Source: JBKBXU01 sp046313675 (GTDB lineage Bacteria; Bacteroidota; Bacteroidia; Cytophagales; Cytophagaceae). From it: DNA of 11,382 nt. This document shows positions 1 through 5,199 of the stretch, in pieces (position 1 is the stretch's first letter; each line of letters starts with the position of its first letter). Location: assembly GCA_046313675.1 (NCBI GenBank), contig JBKBXU010000141.1:1-11382 (forward strand), written 5' to 3'. The position numbers were made by a program, and so were the translations under genes. The notes beneath the pieces are model-generated. The model saw nothing but the letters and a program-made list of their open reading frames with translations, did no database searches and had not been told where the DNA came from.

Positions 1-113
1 GAATACTGCCCATAAGAGACAATAGTTGGAATAACTGTGTGGAAGTATATATACAAAATGCCTGTTATAGAAAGTAGAATCACTATTACAATTCGAAGCT
101 TTCTATTCTTCAC
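1..113 (-). CDS. N-terminus of an unidentified membrane-anchored protein (partial, runs off the left edge)
   Basis: An open frame of 37 codons starts at a GTG (113 to 111) and leaves the window without a stop. An in-frame TAA lies four codons upstream of this GTG and no ATG is available, so GTG is the best start visible. The peptide begins with a basic stretch (MKNRKLR), followed by about 20 hydrophobic residues and then IYFHTVIPTIVSYGQY, which looks like a signal anchor or single N-terminal membrane helix. It lies 24 nt downstream of the Wza-like gene in the same direction, so it is probably the next gene of the polysaccharide operon. A Wzc-like chain-length regulator is often found in this position, but the short N-terminal tail before the helix does not particularly resemble one. 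The family is not recognised. Too little is visible to be sure the frame is translated. Confidence 0.42.
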   Translation of the reverse strand, partial: MKNRKLRIVIVILLSITGILYIYFHTVIPTIVSYGQY

Positions 114-137
114 TTTATTATGTTAAATATGTTTTTA

Positions 138-890
138 TCACAAATCTAATCTCCTTTTTCTTAACGAAATAAGAACGCCTGATATTATTGCAATGGTGTC
201 GCGAACAGTCCTAAAATTTCCCCTTGCTGACTTTGCACGCAAAGGCTCAACATAGATTACATCGTTGGGCTGGAGATAGTAGTATTCTGAACTTATAATA
301 TCTCTTTTAGTTAAGTCAAGATTTACAATCCTGGTATAGGTCCCTTCTTTTCGAACCAAACGAACGTTTTGCCTGTCCCCCAACTCTTCTATCCCTCCAG
401 CCATAGCAATTGCTTCTAAAATAGTAAAAACATCCCCTTCCATGTTTTTTATACCTTGAACTTTTACTTCTCCTATTACAGTCACTTTAAAATTAACTAA
501 TTTCACAATGACGTTAGCCCCCGTAACATACTCGCTTATGGCTTCCTGTAATTTTTCCTGAATTCCCTGAATGCTTAAGTTCATAACATGCATTGTATCC
601 AAAACAGGAATGTGTATATATCCCTCACTATCTACCGTATATCCAGTCATATAATAATTTGTAGCGCCCCTATCCGCTTTAACATTAAAAAAATCAGTCA
701 GTTGATTGTTGTAACTGGTTACGCTTATATAAAGAATGTCTTTAGGTTGTACTTTATAGACAAATTCTTTACGGGCTATAATAGAATCCTGAACATTGTC
801 CCTGGATTGAAGGTAAACAGTTTTTCGATGTGGAACACAAGCAAATCCGACTATTAACAATAATGTCAGAAGTAAAATATTTTTAAACAT
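138..890 (-). CDS. Wza-like polysaccharide export outer-membrane lipoprotein (Poly_export + SLBB)
   Basis: This is a probable outer-membrane polysaccharide translocon subunit that moves capsule or exopolysaccharide across the outer membrane. In the 250-residue product a hydrophobic signal ends in VGFAC, giving a lipid-modified Cys at residue 18. A polysaccharide export domain follows at about 45-125 (YKVQPKDILYISV, then YIHIPVLD). An SLBB domain lies at about 135-185, with the typical VIGEVKVQG and ILEAIAMAGGI. A hydrophobic helix near 230-243 precedes a basic end (RKRRLDL). It is much shorter than E. coli Wza (about 380 residues), as is usual in Bacteroidota. I chose the ATG at 890; a TTG at 905 would add five residues (MSLKT) without a better ribosome site. 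It lies 83 nt after the SGNH gene in the same direction, so co-transcription is likely. The family call is firm; the polymer is unknown. Confidence 0.9.
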   Translation of the reverse strand: MFKNILLLTLLLIVGFACVPHRKTVYLQSRDNVQDSIIARKEFVYKVQPKDILYISVTSYNNQLTDFFNVKADRGATNYYMTGYTVDSEGYIHIPVLDTMHVMNLSIQGIQEKLQEAISEYVTGANVIVKLVNFKVTVIGEVKVQGIKNMEGDVFTILEAIAMAGGIEELGDRQNVRLVRKEGTYTRIVNLDLTKRDIISSEYYYLQPNDVIYVEPLRAKSARGNFRTVRDTIAIISGVLISLRKRRLDL

Positions 891-973
891 TGTTTTTAAA
901 CTCAAGAGGAAAATTTAAATCTAAATGTAAAGTTGTAAATAATTACCTATTTAACGGCATAAAAATAACGAAA

Positions 974-2011
974 TTATAAATTATCTGCTTCAAATTTATT
1001 ATTCTGCATAAATGATGTTCGAATTTCATTATATAATTCTTTTGAATAAATAATTGATTCACTTTTTCCCATATGCAAAAAATCAGGAAAACTGGAATCA
1101 TTAAAATTAATGGCTTTTACATAAACTTGTTTAATTCCATTTTCATCCTTAAAAGAATTCCACTCTTGCAACAAACCATACCCTGCTTTAGTAAGCTTCA
1201 TGTCCTTATCAAATGAGGCTTCCGGCATTTCAAAAAAAATCAATTCTCCTCCATGTTCTTCAACAAGTTCTTTCAAAGCCAAAACCATGGATTCTTCTTT
1301 TTTTAAATAAAAATCTAAATGCCAGTCTGCATTTACTTTTTTTCTTTGCATTTTTTTTATTAAATCAATGCCTTCATCATCGTTTCTTATCCCACCGTGC
1401 GTAGTAAGATTCTTGGATTTTTGTTTTTGGGGAGAATATAAATTCCATGTTCTAAACACACCATTGTTAATATATTCCAGCATTTGAAAAGAATGAAAGC
1501 AATAATAAAAAACTAAATAACACTTGGTTTTTAAGGTATTTTTAGATTTAATTAGAAATTGAATTAAATCTTTGTAATTCATTAATGGTGCAAGAATCCT
1601 AACGGCATGAATTCCTTGATTTTCAAAAACCCATTCATCCCTTTCTGACTTTAAATACTCTGGAAGCCCGGTTGGAGCTTCAACAAAAAATTTAATAGAA
1701 TCAAATCTCACTTTTTTTTCTTCAATTAAATTACGTAAGGAGAAATAATGATAGAAAACAGTCGAATGCCCCAAACCAGAATTTAAAATCCTAATATCTT
1801 GAGAACTAAAAACATCTTCATCTATGGCAGCAGCTACCCTTGAAGACCCCATGAAAACAAAAGCCGGTTTACTTTTGACAAAACTCCTGTAAGGATTAAA
1901 ATCAGTATGGATTTTATCTATATATCCCGATAAAAACGTCCGTACAAAAACCTCTGCAAGGAAAATGCTCAAGAACACAAATAAGAATAGCTTCTTTAGA
2001 AATGTCTTCAT
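974..2011 (-). CDS. SGNH-hydrolase-like protein, probable partner of the MBOAT O-acyltransferase
   Basis: The 345-residue protein has a short basic N-terminus and one hydrophobic segment (about 5-28), so it is probably membrane-anchored with the rest periplasmic. An SGNH-like fold is suggested by FMGSSRV (GSSR at 55-58, nucleophile Ser in the block I position), an Asn in ILNSGLG (Asn77), and FPDFLHMG near the end, placing Asp310 and His313 as the usual Asp-x-x-His pair. Its ATG is 3 nt after the stop of the MBOAT gene, which implies translational coupling. MBOAT proteins such as AlgI, PatA and DltB commonly work with an SGNH or DltD-like partner that passes the acyl group to the polymer. By analogy this protein would acylate, or trim acyl groups from, the exported polysaccharide. 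Sequence similarity to characterised members looks weak, so the precise reaction is inferred from motifs and context. Confidence 0.7.
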   Translation of the reverse strand: MKTFLKKLFLFVFLSIFLAEVFVRTFLSGYIDKIHTDFNPYRSFVKSKPAFVFMGSSRVAAAIDEDVFSSQDIRILNSGLGHSTVFYHYFSLRNLIEEKKVRFDSIKFFVEAPTGLPEYLKSERDEWVFENQGIHAVRILAPLMNYKDLIQFLIKSKNTLKTKCYLVFYYCFHSFQMLEYINNGVFRTWNLYSPQKQKSKNLTTHGGIRNDDEGIDLIKKMQRKKVNADWHLDFYLKKEESMVLALKELVEEHGGELIFFEMPEASFDKDMKLTKAGYGLLQEWNSFKDENGIKQVYVKAINFNDSSFPDFLHMGKSESIIYSKELYNEIRTSFMQNNKFEADNL

Positions 2012-2014
2012 TTT

Positions 2015-3424
2015 TTAGAACTGAAAATATATAAAGCTTTGCTTGGACTGAGGCAAAAAAGCAAGTATTATAACTATCATACCTAGGTAAATTGGCCATC
2101 TTTGCCACTGTTTGGAAGGCATTCGTTGAAATCCAAACTCATTCTTCCTATTAAATAATTCAATAACCAACATTAGTATAATAAAAGGAATAGGAAATAG
2201 AAAATATTCTGAAACGGCCACAAAATCAAAACTTAAAATTCCATTTATATAATTAAAAGCACCCGCTAAACTTTCAGATCTAAAGAAAATCCAGCCTAAG
2301 GTGACGCAGGCAAATGTAAATCCTATCCCAATGACTTTACCAAATAGCTTCCAGGAACCCCTAAAAAAATCAGGAGATTTAATAAAAATAAAAGGTAGGA
2401 AAAAGAACGCATTCAATAATCCCCAAAATATAAATGTCCAATTAGCGCCATGCCAAAAACCACTTACAAGAAAGATTATAAATACATTTCGCACTTGTTT
2501 TGTCAAAGATGTCCTTGATCCGCCTAAGGGGATGTACAGATAATCCTTAAACCAAGTAGTCAGCGAAATATGCCATCTTTTCCAGAATTCACTAATATTA
2601 CTGGCAAAATAAGGATAATTAAAATTACGCATTAACCGAATTCCTAACAATTTAGAAATCCCTATAGCCATATCCGAATAGCCGGAAAAGTCCCCATAAA
2701 TCTGGAAAGCAAAAAAAACAGCGCCTAAAACCAATACTATACTATTTTGATTTTGGTAATCATTAAATATGTAATCAACCAAAACAGCACAATTATCAGC
2801 AACGATCACCTTTTTGAATAAACCCCAAAGAATCTGCCTTAACCCCTCACTTGCCAAGGCATGATTAAATACCCTGGTGTTTAAAAACTGAGGTATTAAA
2901 TTTTTAGCACGTTCAATGGGGCCGGCAACCAACTGAGGAAAAAAGCTAACATAGGCAAAAAAAGCAATAGGGTCCTTCACCGGCTGTATTTGCTTCCGGT
3001 AAACATCAATAGTATAACTCAAGGTTTGAAAAGTATAAAAACTAATGCCTACAGGCAGGATTATGCTCAATGAATAAGGATTTTCCTGAAATCCGAAAAA
3101 ATTTAGAACATCAGTAAATGACTCTGAAAAAAAATTGAAATATTTAAAAACTCCTAAAGTCCCAAGATTGACAAATAAACTAATCCCTAATAAAAGTTTT
3201 CGTGTCTCAGATTGTGATTTCTTTTCCAAAAGTTGGCCTATGGTAAAATCTACCAAAGAACTAAAAAAAATTAAGATTAAAAATCTCCAATCCCACCAAC
3301 CATAAAATACGTAACTTACAATTAATATAAATAGATTCTGAAGATTAAACCTCTTATTAATAATCCAATAAATAGCAAAGACTATTGGAAGGAAAATCAA
3401 AAATTCAAATGAATTAAATAACAT
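2015..3424 (-). CDS. MBOAT-family membrane O-acyltransferase (AlgI/DltB-like)
   Basis: A 469-residue polytopic inner-membrane protein, full length for the AlgI/DltB branch of the MBOAT family. These proteins move an acyl group (usually acetyl) from a cytoplasmic donor across the membrane to an extracytoplasmic polymer. Signature segments are visible in order: YVFYGWWDWRF (38-48), PVGISFYTFQTLSYTIDVYR (124-143), FPQLVAGPIERA (162-173), YGDFSGYSDMAIG (243-255), SEFWKRWHISLTTWFKDYLY (278-297), PLGGSR (299-304) and SGFWHGANWTFIFWG (321-335). His325 in FWHGANW is the expected catalytic His, and His285 in WKRWH is the second conserved one. It is the first gene of the leftward operon and diverges from the exosortase gene across 122 nt. 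The operon partner and the Wza-like gene downstream indicate a polysaccharide substrate rather than teichoic acid. The chemistry is firm at family level; the acyl group and target are inferred. Confidence 0.93.
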   Translation of the reverse strand: MLFNSFEFLIFLPIVFAIYWIINKRFNLQNLFILIVSYVFYGWWDWRFLILIFFSSLVDFTIGQLLEKKSQSETRKLLLGISLFVNLGTLGVFKYFNFFSESFTDVLNFFGFQENPYSLSIILPVGISFYTFQTLSYTIDVYRKQIQPVKDPIAFFAYVSFFPQLVAGPIERAKNLIPQFLNTRVFNHALASEGLRQILWGLFKKVIVADNCAVLVDYIFNDYQNQNSIVLVLGAVFFAFQIYGDFSGYSDMAIGISKLLGIRLMRNFNYPYFASNISEFWKRWHISLTTWFKDYLYIPLGGSRTSLTKQVRNVFIIFLVSGFWHGANWTFIFWGLLNAFFFLPFIFIKSPDFFRGSWKLFGKVIGIGFTFACVTLGWIFFRSESLAGAFNYINGILSFDFVAVSEYFLFPIPFIILMLVIELFNRKNEFGFQRMPSKQWQRWPIYLGMIVIILAFLPQSKQSFIYFQF

Positions 3425-3546
3425 TGAGATTTAAATAGTAATTTTATAAGGTTAAACGGGAAAACTTTCCCGAAATTGAAATTAAGGTTAAATTTAATAA
3501 ATTACTTAAACGGTTTACACGTTATAATTTAAATTTTACATTAATA
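3425..3546. promoter_or_regulatory. Divergent promoter region with palindrome and flanking direct repeats
   Basis: This 122-nt AT-rich stretch separates the leftward O-acyltransferase operon from the rightward exosortase gene and must carry both promoters. At 3457-3472 there is a palindrome with 7-bp arms (CGGGAAA-AC-TTTCCCG). An exact 10-bp direct repeat, TAAGGTTAAA, occurs at 3447-3456 and 3483-3492, one copy on each side of the palindrome. This layout fits an operator shared by the two units, but no known regulator site is recognised. I saw no convincing TAnnTTTG box on either strand. Neither start codon has a purine-rich Shine-Dalgarno sequence. Confidence 0.45.
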
Positions 3547-4131
3547 ATGGCGAAATCTGAAGATTTTCTTTTTTTTATTAAAGCTCAAATCTATCCGTAC
3601 AAAAGTATCATCATATTTATACTCAAGGCAATTGTAATATATTTCATCTTAAAATATATATTCCTGGGCTATGTGGGCTTAGTAGATGATGGAGGCGGTT
3701 ATCACTCCCCCTTTCTTGCCCGTTACAGCCTTATACAACTTTTGGTAGAAATCATTGCCTGGCCGACAAGAGGCATATTAGTACTTTTAGGCTACGACAC
3801 CTTTGCCTATTTAAATGTAGTCGGGATTGAGGGAGCGGCCGGAGTGCGTATTTTATTCCCCTGTCTGGGTGTAGAAATGATGATCGCCTGGTTTGCACTG
3901 ATCTTCTCCTACCCATCCAAAACCGCAAAATGGAAAGCTATCTTCTTAGGCATCGCCGGAATTTTTGTCATTAACATCATCCGGGTACTTTACCTGCTCC
4001 TTACGCAATACCATAATCCGGGTGTGAAGCTTATACGCACACACGATATTTTTAATAATGTGGTGTATGTGTTTATATTCATTGCCTTTATGCTCTACCT
4101 AAGGCATGTGGGGAAGAAGGAAGAAGAATAA
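3547..4131 (+). CDS. Compact exosortase/archaeosortase-family protein
   Basis: A 194-residue polytopic membrane protein with hydrophobic segments near 20-42, 60-82, 103-121, 130-152 and 170-186. The exosortase active-site pattern is visible: Cys106 in FPCLGVEMM at the start of a helix, Arg146 in NIIRVLYL, and His166 in RTHDIFNNVVY, in the conserved order Cys-Arg-His. Exosortases are thought to cleave a C-terminal sorting signal (PEP-CTERM and relatives) and transfer the protein to a new anchor, usually in exopolysaccharide producers. The length is that of the short Bacteroidota types rather than the larger proteobacterial EpsH type; I cannot assign a named subtype. It diverges from the O-acyltransferase operon, which supports an exopolysaccharide link. 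No candidate substrate is in the window: the LRR protein lacks a C-terminal helix and the RCC1 protein has a T9SS domain instead. The stop codon is followed without a gap by a heptamer array. Confidence 0.82.
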   Translation: MAKSEDFLFFIKAQIYPYKSIIIFILKAIVIYFILKYIFLGYVGLVDDGGGYHSPFLARYSLIQLLVEIIAWPTRGILVLLGYDTFAYLNVVGIEGAAGVRILFPCLGVEMMIAWFALIFSYPSKTAKWKAIFLGIAGIFVINIIRVLYLLLTQYHNPGVKLIRTHDIFNNVVYVFIFIAFMLYLRHVGKKEEE

Positions 4132-4159
4132 TTTTGAATTCTTAATTTTGAATTCTTAA
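4132..4159 (+). repeat. Heptamer array TTTTGAA/TTCTTAA, four units, abutting the exosortase stop
   Basis: Two alternating 7-bp units, TTTTGAA and TTCTTAA, are each present twice without a gap. The first unit starts at the base right after the TAA of the exosortase gene. The unit is the reverse complement of the ATTCAAA family found further right. The following stretch 4160-4209 appears to be unique sequence. Confidence 0.8.
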
Positions 4160-4209
4160 TTGAAGGTAAACCGCAAAATAATCAATAGGTTATCATACAT
4201 CAGGGTTTA

Positions 4210-4288
4210 ACTGTCATCTGAGGTACGAAGCATCTGTTGGATAGGAGTACTTCATTCGGGCAGATCCCTCCTTCGTCGGGATGACAGT
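4210..4288. repeat. Interrupted palindrome overlapping dispersed unit copy 1
   Basis: Three nested pairs of arms can be aligned: ACTGTCAT (4210-4217) with ATGACAGT (4281-4288), ACGAAG (4225-4230) with CTTCGT (4271-4276), and ATCTG (4232-4236) with CAGAT (4261-4265). The right half belongs to the dispersed unit that recurs at 4617 and 6913; the left half is present only here. It could form a long stem in DNA or RNA, so copies 2 and 3 may be right-half remnants of a palindromic element. Confidence 0.6.
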
Positions 4289-4323
4289 CTAAGTCGGAAT
4301 CATAGCATATTGATTATCAATAC
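4255..4323 (+). repeat. Dispersed ~70-bp unit, copy 1
   Basis: This 69-nt unit begins TTCGGGCAGATCCCTCC and ends near TTGATTATCAATAC. It matches 4617-4685 with two substitutions by my count, and 6913-6982 with more changes and one extra base. All three copies are in the same orientation, and each is followed directly by a CTTAnnn heptamer array. Confidence 0.85.
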
Positions 4324-4358
4324 CTAATTCCTTACTCCTTATGACTTACGCCTTATGC
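4324..4358 (+). repeat. Heptamer array CTTAnnn, five units
   Basis: Five contiguous 7-bp units: CTAATTC, CTTACTC, CTTATGA, CTTACGC, CTTATGC. The array continues directly from dispersed unit copy 1 and fades into CTTTATT. Confidence 0.8.
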
Positions 4359-4375
4359 CTTTATTTATCTTTATT

Positions 4376-4440
4376 AGATTCCGGATAAATCCCCCCTTAT
4401 TCCTCTACAGATTTTCCGGAATGACGGGCGTATTAATCCA
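4376..4440 (+). repeat. Degenerate right half of the palindromic element at 4846-4982
   Basis: This stretch can be aligned with 4925-4992: the series CCGGATAAA, then CCTCTACAG, then TTTTCCGGAATGACGGGCGT follows the same order and spacing as the right half of the complete palindromic element, with several substitutions. The left arm is missing, so it is a decayed or partial copy. Confidence 0.6.
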
Positions 4441-4469
4441 GTTTGACCTAATTCCTTTATGGTAAAAGA

Positions 4470-4516
4470 GCCCTGAAGGGGCGAAAACAGCCTCAACATA
4501 GGGCATAGCCCTATGT
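4470..4516 (+). repeat. Double-hairpin REP-like sequence
   Basis: Two stem-loops lie close together. GCCCTGAAGGGGC (4470-4482) is a short CCC/GGG stem with a TGAA loop. ACATAGGGC-ATA-GCCCTATGT (4496-4516) is a perfect 9-bp stem with a 3-nt loop. A half copy of the second (TATAGCCCTATGTGTGG) occurs at 7027-7043. Paired hairpins of this kind are typical of REP-like intergenic elements. It is about 360 nt beyond the exosortase gene, too far for its primary terminator. Confidence 0.6.
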
Positions 4517-4523
4517 GACCAAA

Positions 4524-4610
4524 ACTAAATATTCAGCATTTAAAATCCCCTTTGGGAAAGCCTTACTACTTATTCCTTATGCCTTTTAAACTAAACATTC
4601 AAAATTCAAA
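4524..4610 (+). repeat. Mixed heptamer arrays (ACTAAAT, ATTCAGC, CTTAnnn, ATTCAAA)
   Basis: Three 7-bp units, ACTAAAT, ATTCAGC and ATTTAAA, cover 4524-4544. After a short spacer (ATCCCCTTTGGGAAAGC), 4562-4589 reads CTTACTA, CTTATTC, CTTATGC, CTTTTAA, then ACTAAAC and two perfect ATTCAAA units (4597-4610). Two heptamer families are thus joined in phase. The array runs to within 7 nt of dispersed unit copy 2. Confidence 0.65.
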
Positions 4611-4616
4611 ATTCAC

Positions 4617-4685
4617 TTCGGGCAGATCCCTCCTTCGTCGGGATGACAGTCTAAGTCGGAATTATAGCATATTGATTATCAACAC
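4617..4685 (+). repeat. Dispersed ~70-bp unit, copy 2
   Basis: This is the same unit as at 4255-4323, differing at two positions by direct comparison and lying exactly 362 nt downstream. The near identity implies recent duplication or gene conversion. It is followed without a gap by a ten-unit heptamer array. Confidence 0.87.
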
Positions 4686-4755
4686 CTCATTACTTATTAC
4701 TTATGACTTACGCCTTATGACTTATGACTTATGACTTACGCCTTATGCCTTATTC
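4686..4755 (+). repeat. Heptamer array CTTATGA/CTTACGC, ten units
   Basis: This is the cleanest array in the window: CTCATTA, CTTATTA, CTTATGA, CTTACGC, CTTATGA three times, CTTACGC, CTTATGC, CTTATTC, with no spacer and no indel. CTTA is kept in nine of the ten units while the last three bases vary (TGA, CGC, TGC, TTA, TTC). The unit length is not a multiple of three, and no gene uses this stretch. Confidence 0.9.
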
Positions 4756-4769
4756 ATACGGAAAATATA

Positions 4770-4783
4770 ATTCAAAATTCAAA
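4770..4783 (+). repeat. ATTCAAA heptamer pair
   Basis: Two perfect ATTCAAA units are followed by ATTCCCAAAAGGCAAGC. The same arrangement (two units, then ATTCCTAAAAGGCTAGG) occurs at 7062, so the array and its right flank are copied together. The next bases, near 4794-4812 (AGCCGCAGCAATCCATTGG), resemble an inner arm of the palindromic element at 7260-7387. Confidence 0.65.
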
Positions 4784-4845
4784 ATTCCCAAAAGGCAAGC
4801 CGCAGCAATCCATTGGATGATAACAAGAAAACTCCACCTCACACG

Positions 4846-4982
4846 CCGTCATCCCGGCCGTAGCTTGCGGAGAGCCGGGATCTCTTTTGGAAATGCACCG
4901 ATCATGATTGGACGGCGTCTTATTGAGATCCCGGATAAAGTCCCATTGCGCATTCCCTCCTGTAGCTTTTCCGGGATGACGG
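4846..4982. repeat. Palindromic MITE-like element, family 1 (complete copy)
   Basis: A 137-nt element bounded by perfect 12-bp inverted arms CCGTCATCCCGG (4846-4857) and CCGGGATGACGG (4971-4982). A second nested pair, CCGGGATCTC (4875-4884) and GAGATCCCGG (4925-4934), sits inside. The centre has no coding potential I trust. A 38-nt left-half copy lies inverted at 7404-7441, a decayed right half at 4376-4440, and a weaker left-arm relative near 7088-7121. The structure fits a small non-autonomous palindromic repeat; no target-site duplication is evident. Confidence 0.75.
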
Positions 4983-5040
4983 GCGTATATATCCTGGCCT
5001 TAAGAGCCCTTCGAAATTTTGAGTATAGTGTGAAAAAATA

Positions 5041-5068
5041 ATTCAAAATTCAGCATTCAACATTCAAA
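5041..5068 (+). repeat. ATTCAAA heptamer array, four units
   Basis: Contiguous units ATTCAAA, ATTCAGC, ATTCAAC, ATTCAAA, followed by ATTC and then directly by the next CTTAnnn array. The orientation is opposite to the TTTTGAA array after the exosortase stop codon. Confidence 0.75.
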
Positions 5069-5072
5069 ATTC

Positions 5073-5135
5073 CTTACTACTTACCCCTTACTACTTATGA
5101 CTTATGACTTACGCCTTACGCCTTATGCCTTAAAA
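5073..5135 (+). repeat. Heptamer array CTTAnnn, nine units, upstream of the LRR gene
   Basis: Nine gapless units: CTTACTA, CTTACCC, CTTACTA, CTTATGA twice, CTTACGC twice, CTTATGC, CTTAAAA. It ends 64 nt before the start codon of the LRR gene, so copy-number change here could shift the distance between upstream sites and that promoter. Confidence 0.88.
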
Positions 5136-5147
5136 CTTAACTTCCCC

Positions 5148-5177
5148 TTGAAATTAATCAATCATTTCCCTATATTG
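5148..5177 (+). promoter_or_regulatory. Possible Bacteroidota-type promoter of the LRR gene
   Basis: TTG at 5148-5150 and TATATTG at 5171-5177 are 20 nt apart, loosely resembling the Bacteroidota -33 TTTG / -7 TAnnTTTG arrangement. The start codon is at 5200, leaving a short leader. The -7 box does not match the consensus exactly, so this is only a candidate. Confidence 0.25.
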
Positions 5178-5199
5178 TCATATTATCTAAACATCATCT

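Noticed and set aside
588..857. Plus-strand frame of 89 codons opposite the Wza-like gene
   Set aside because: It is fully antisense to a well-supported gene with clear domain motifs.
3520..3546. TATAAT-like sequence upstream of the exosortase gene
   Set aside because: A sigma-70 TATAAT box is not the Bacteroidota primary consensus, and in this AT-rich stretch a match is expected by chance.
4686..4755. Possible CRISPR array
   Set aside because: The units are 7 bp and contiguous, without unique spacers, and no cas genes are present.
4552..5041. Two overlapping plus-strand open frames of 60 and 105 codons (4552-4734 and 4724-5041)
   Set aside because: They are made of heptamer arrays and the palindromic element; the peptides are repeats such as LMTYDLRLMTYDL with no gene-like features.
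4849..5046. Minus-strand frame of 65 codons
   Set aside because: It lies within the palindromic element and the ATTCAAA repeats and has no recognisable protein signal.
4132..5199. Remnant of an insertion sequence with a broken transposase
   Set aside because: Inverted arms are present, but no frame shows transposase motifs or enough length for one.
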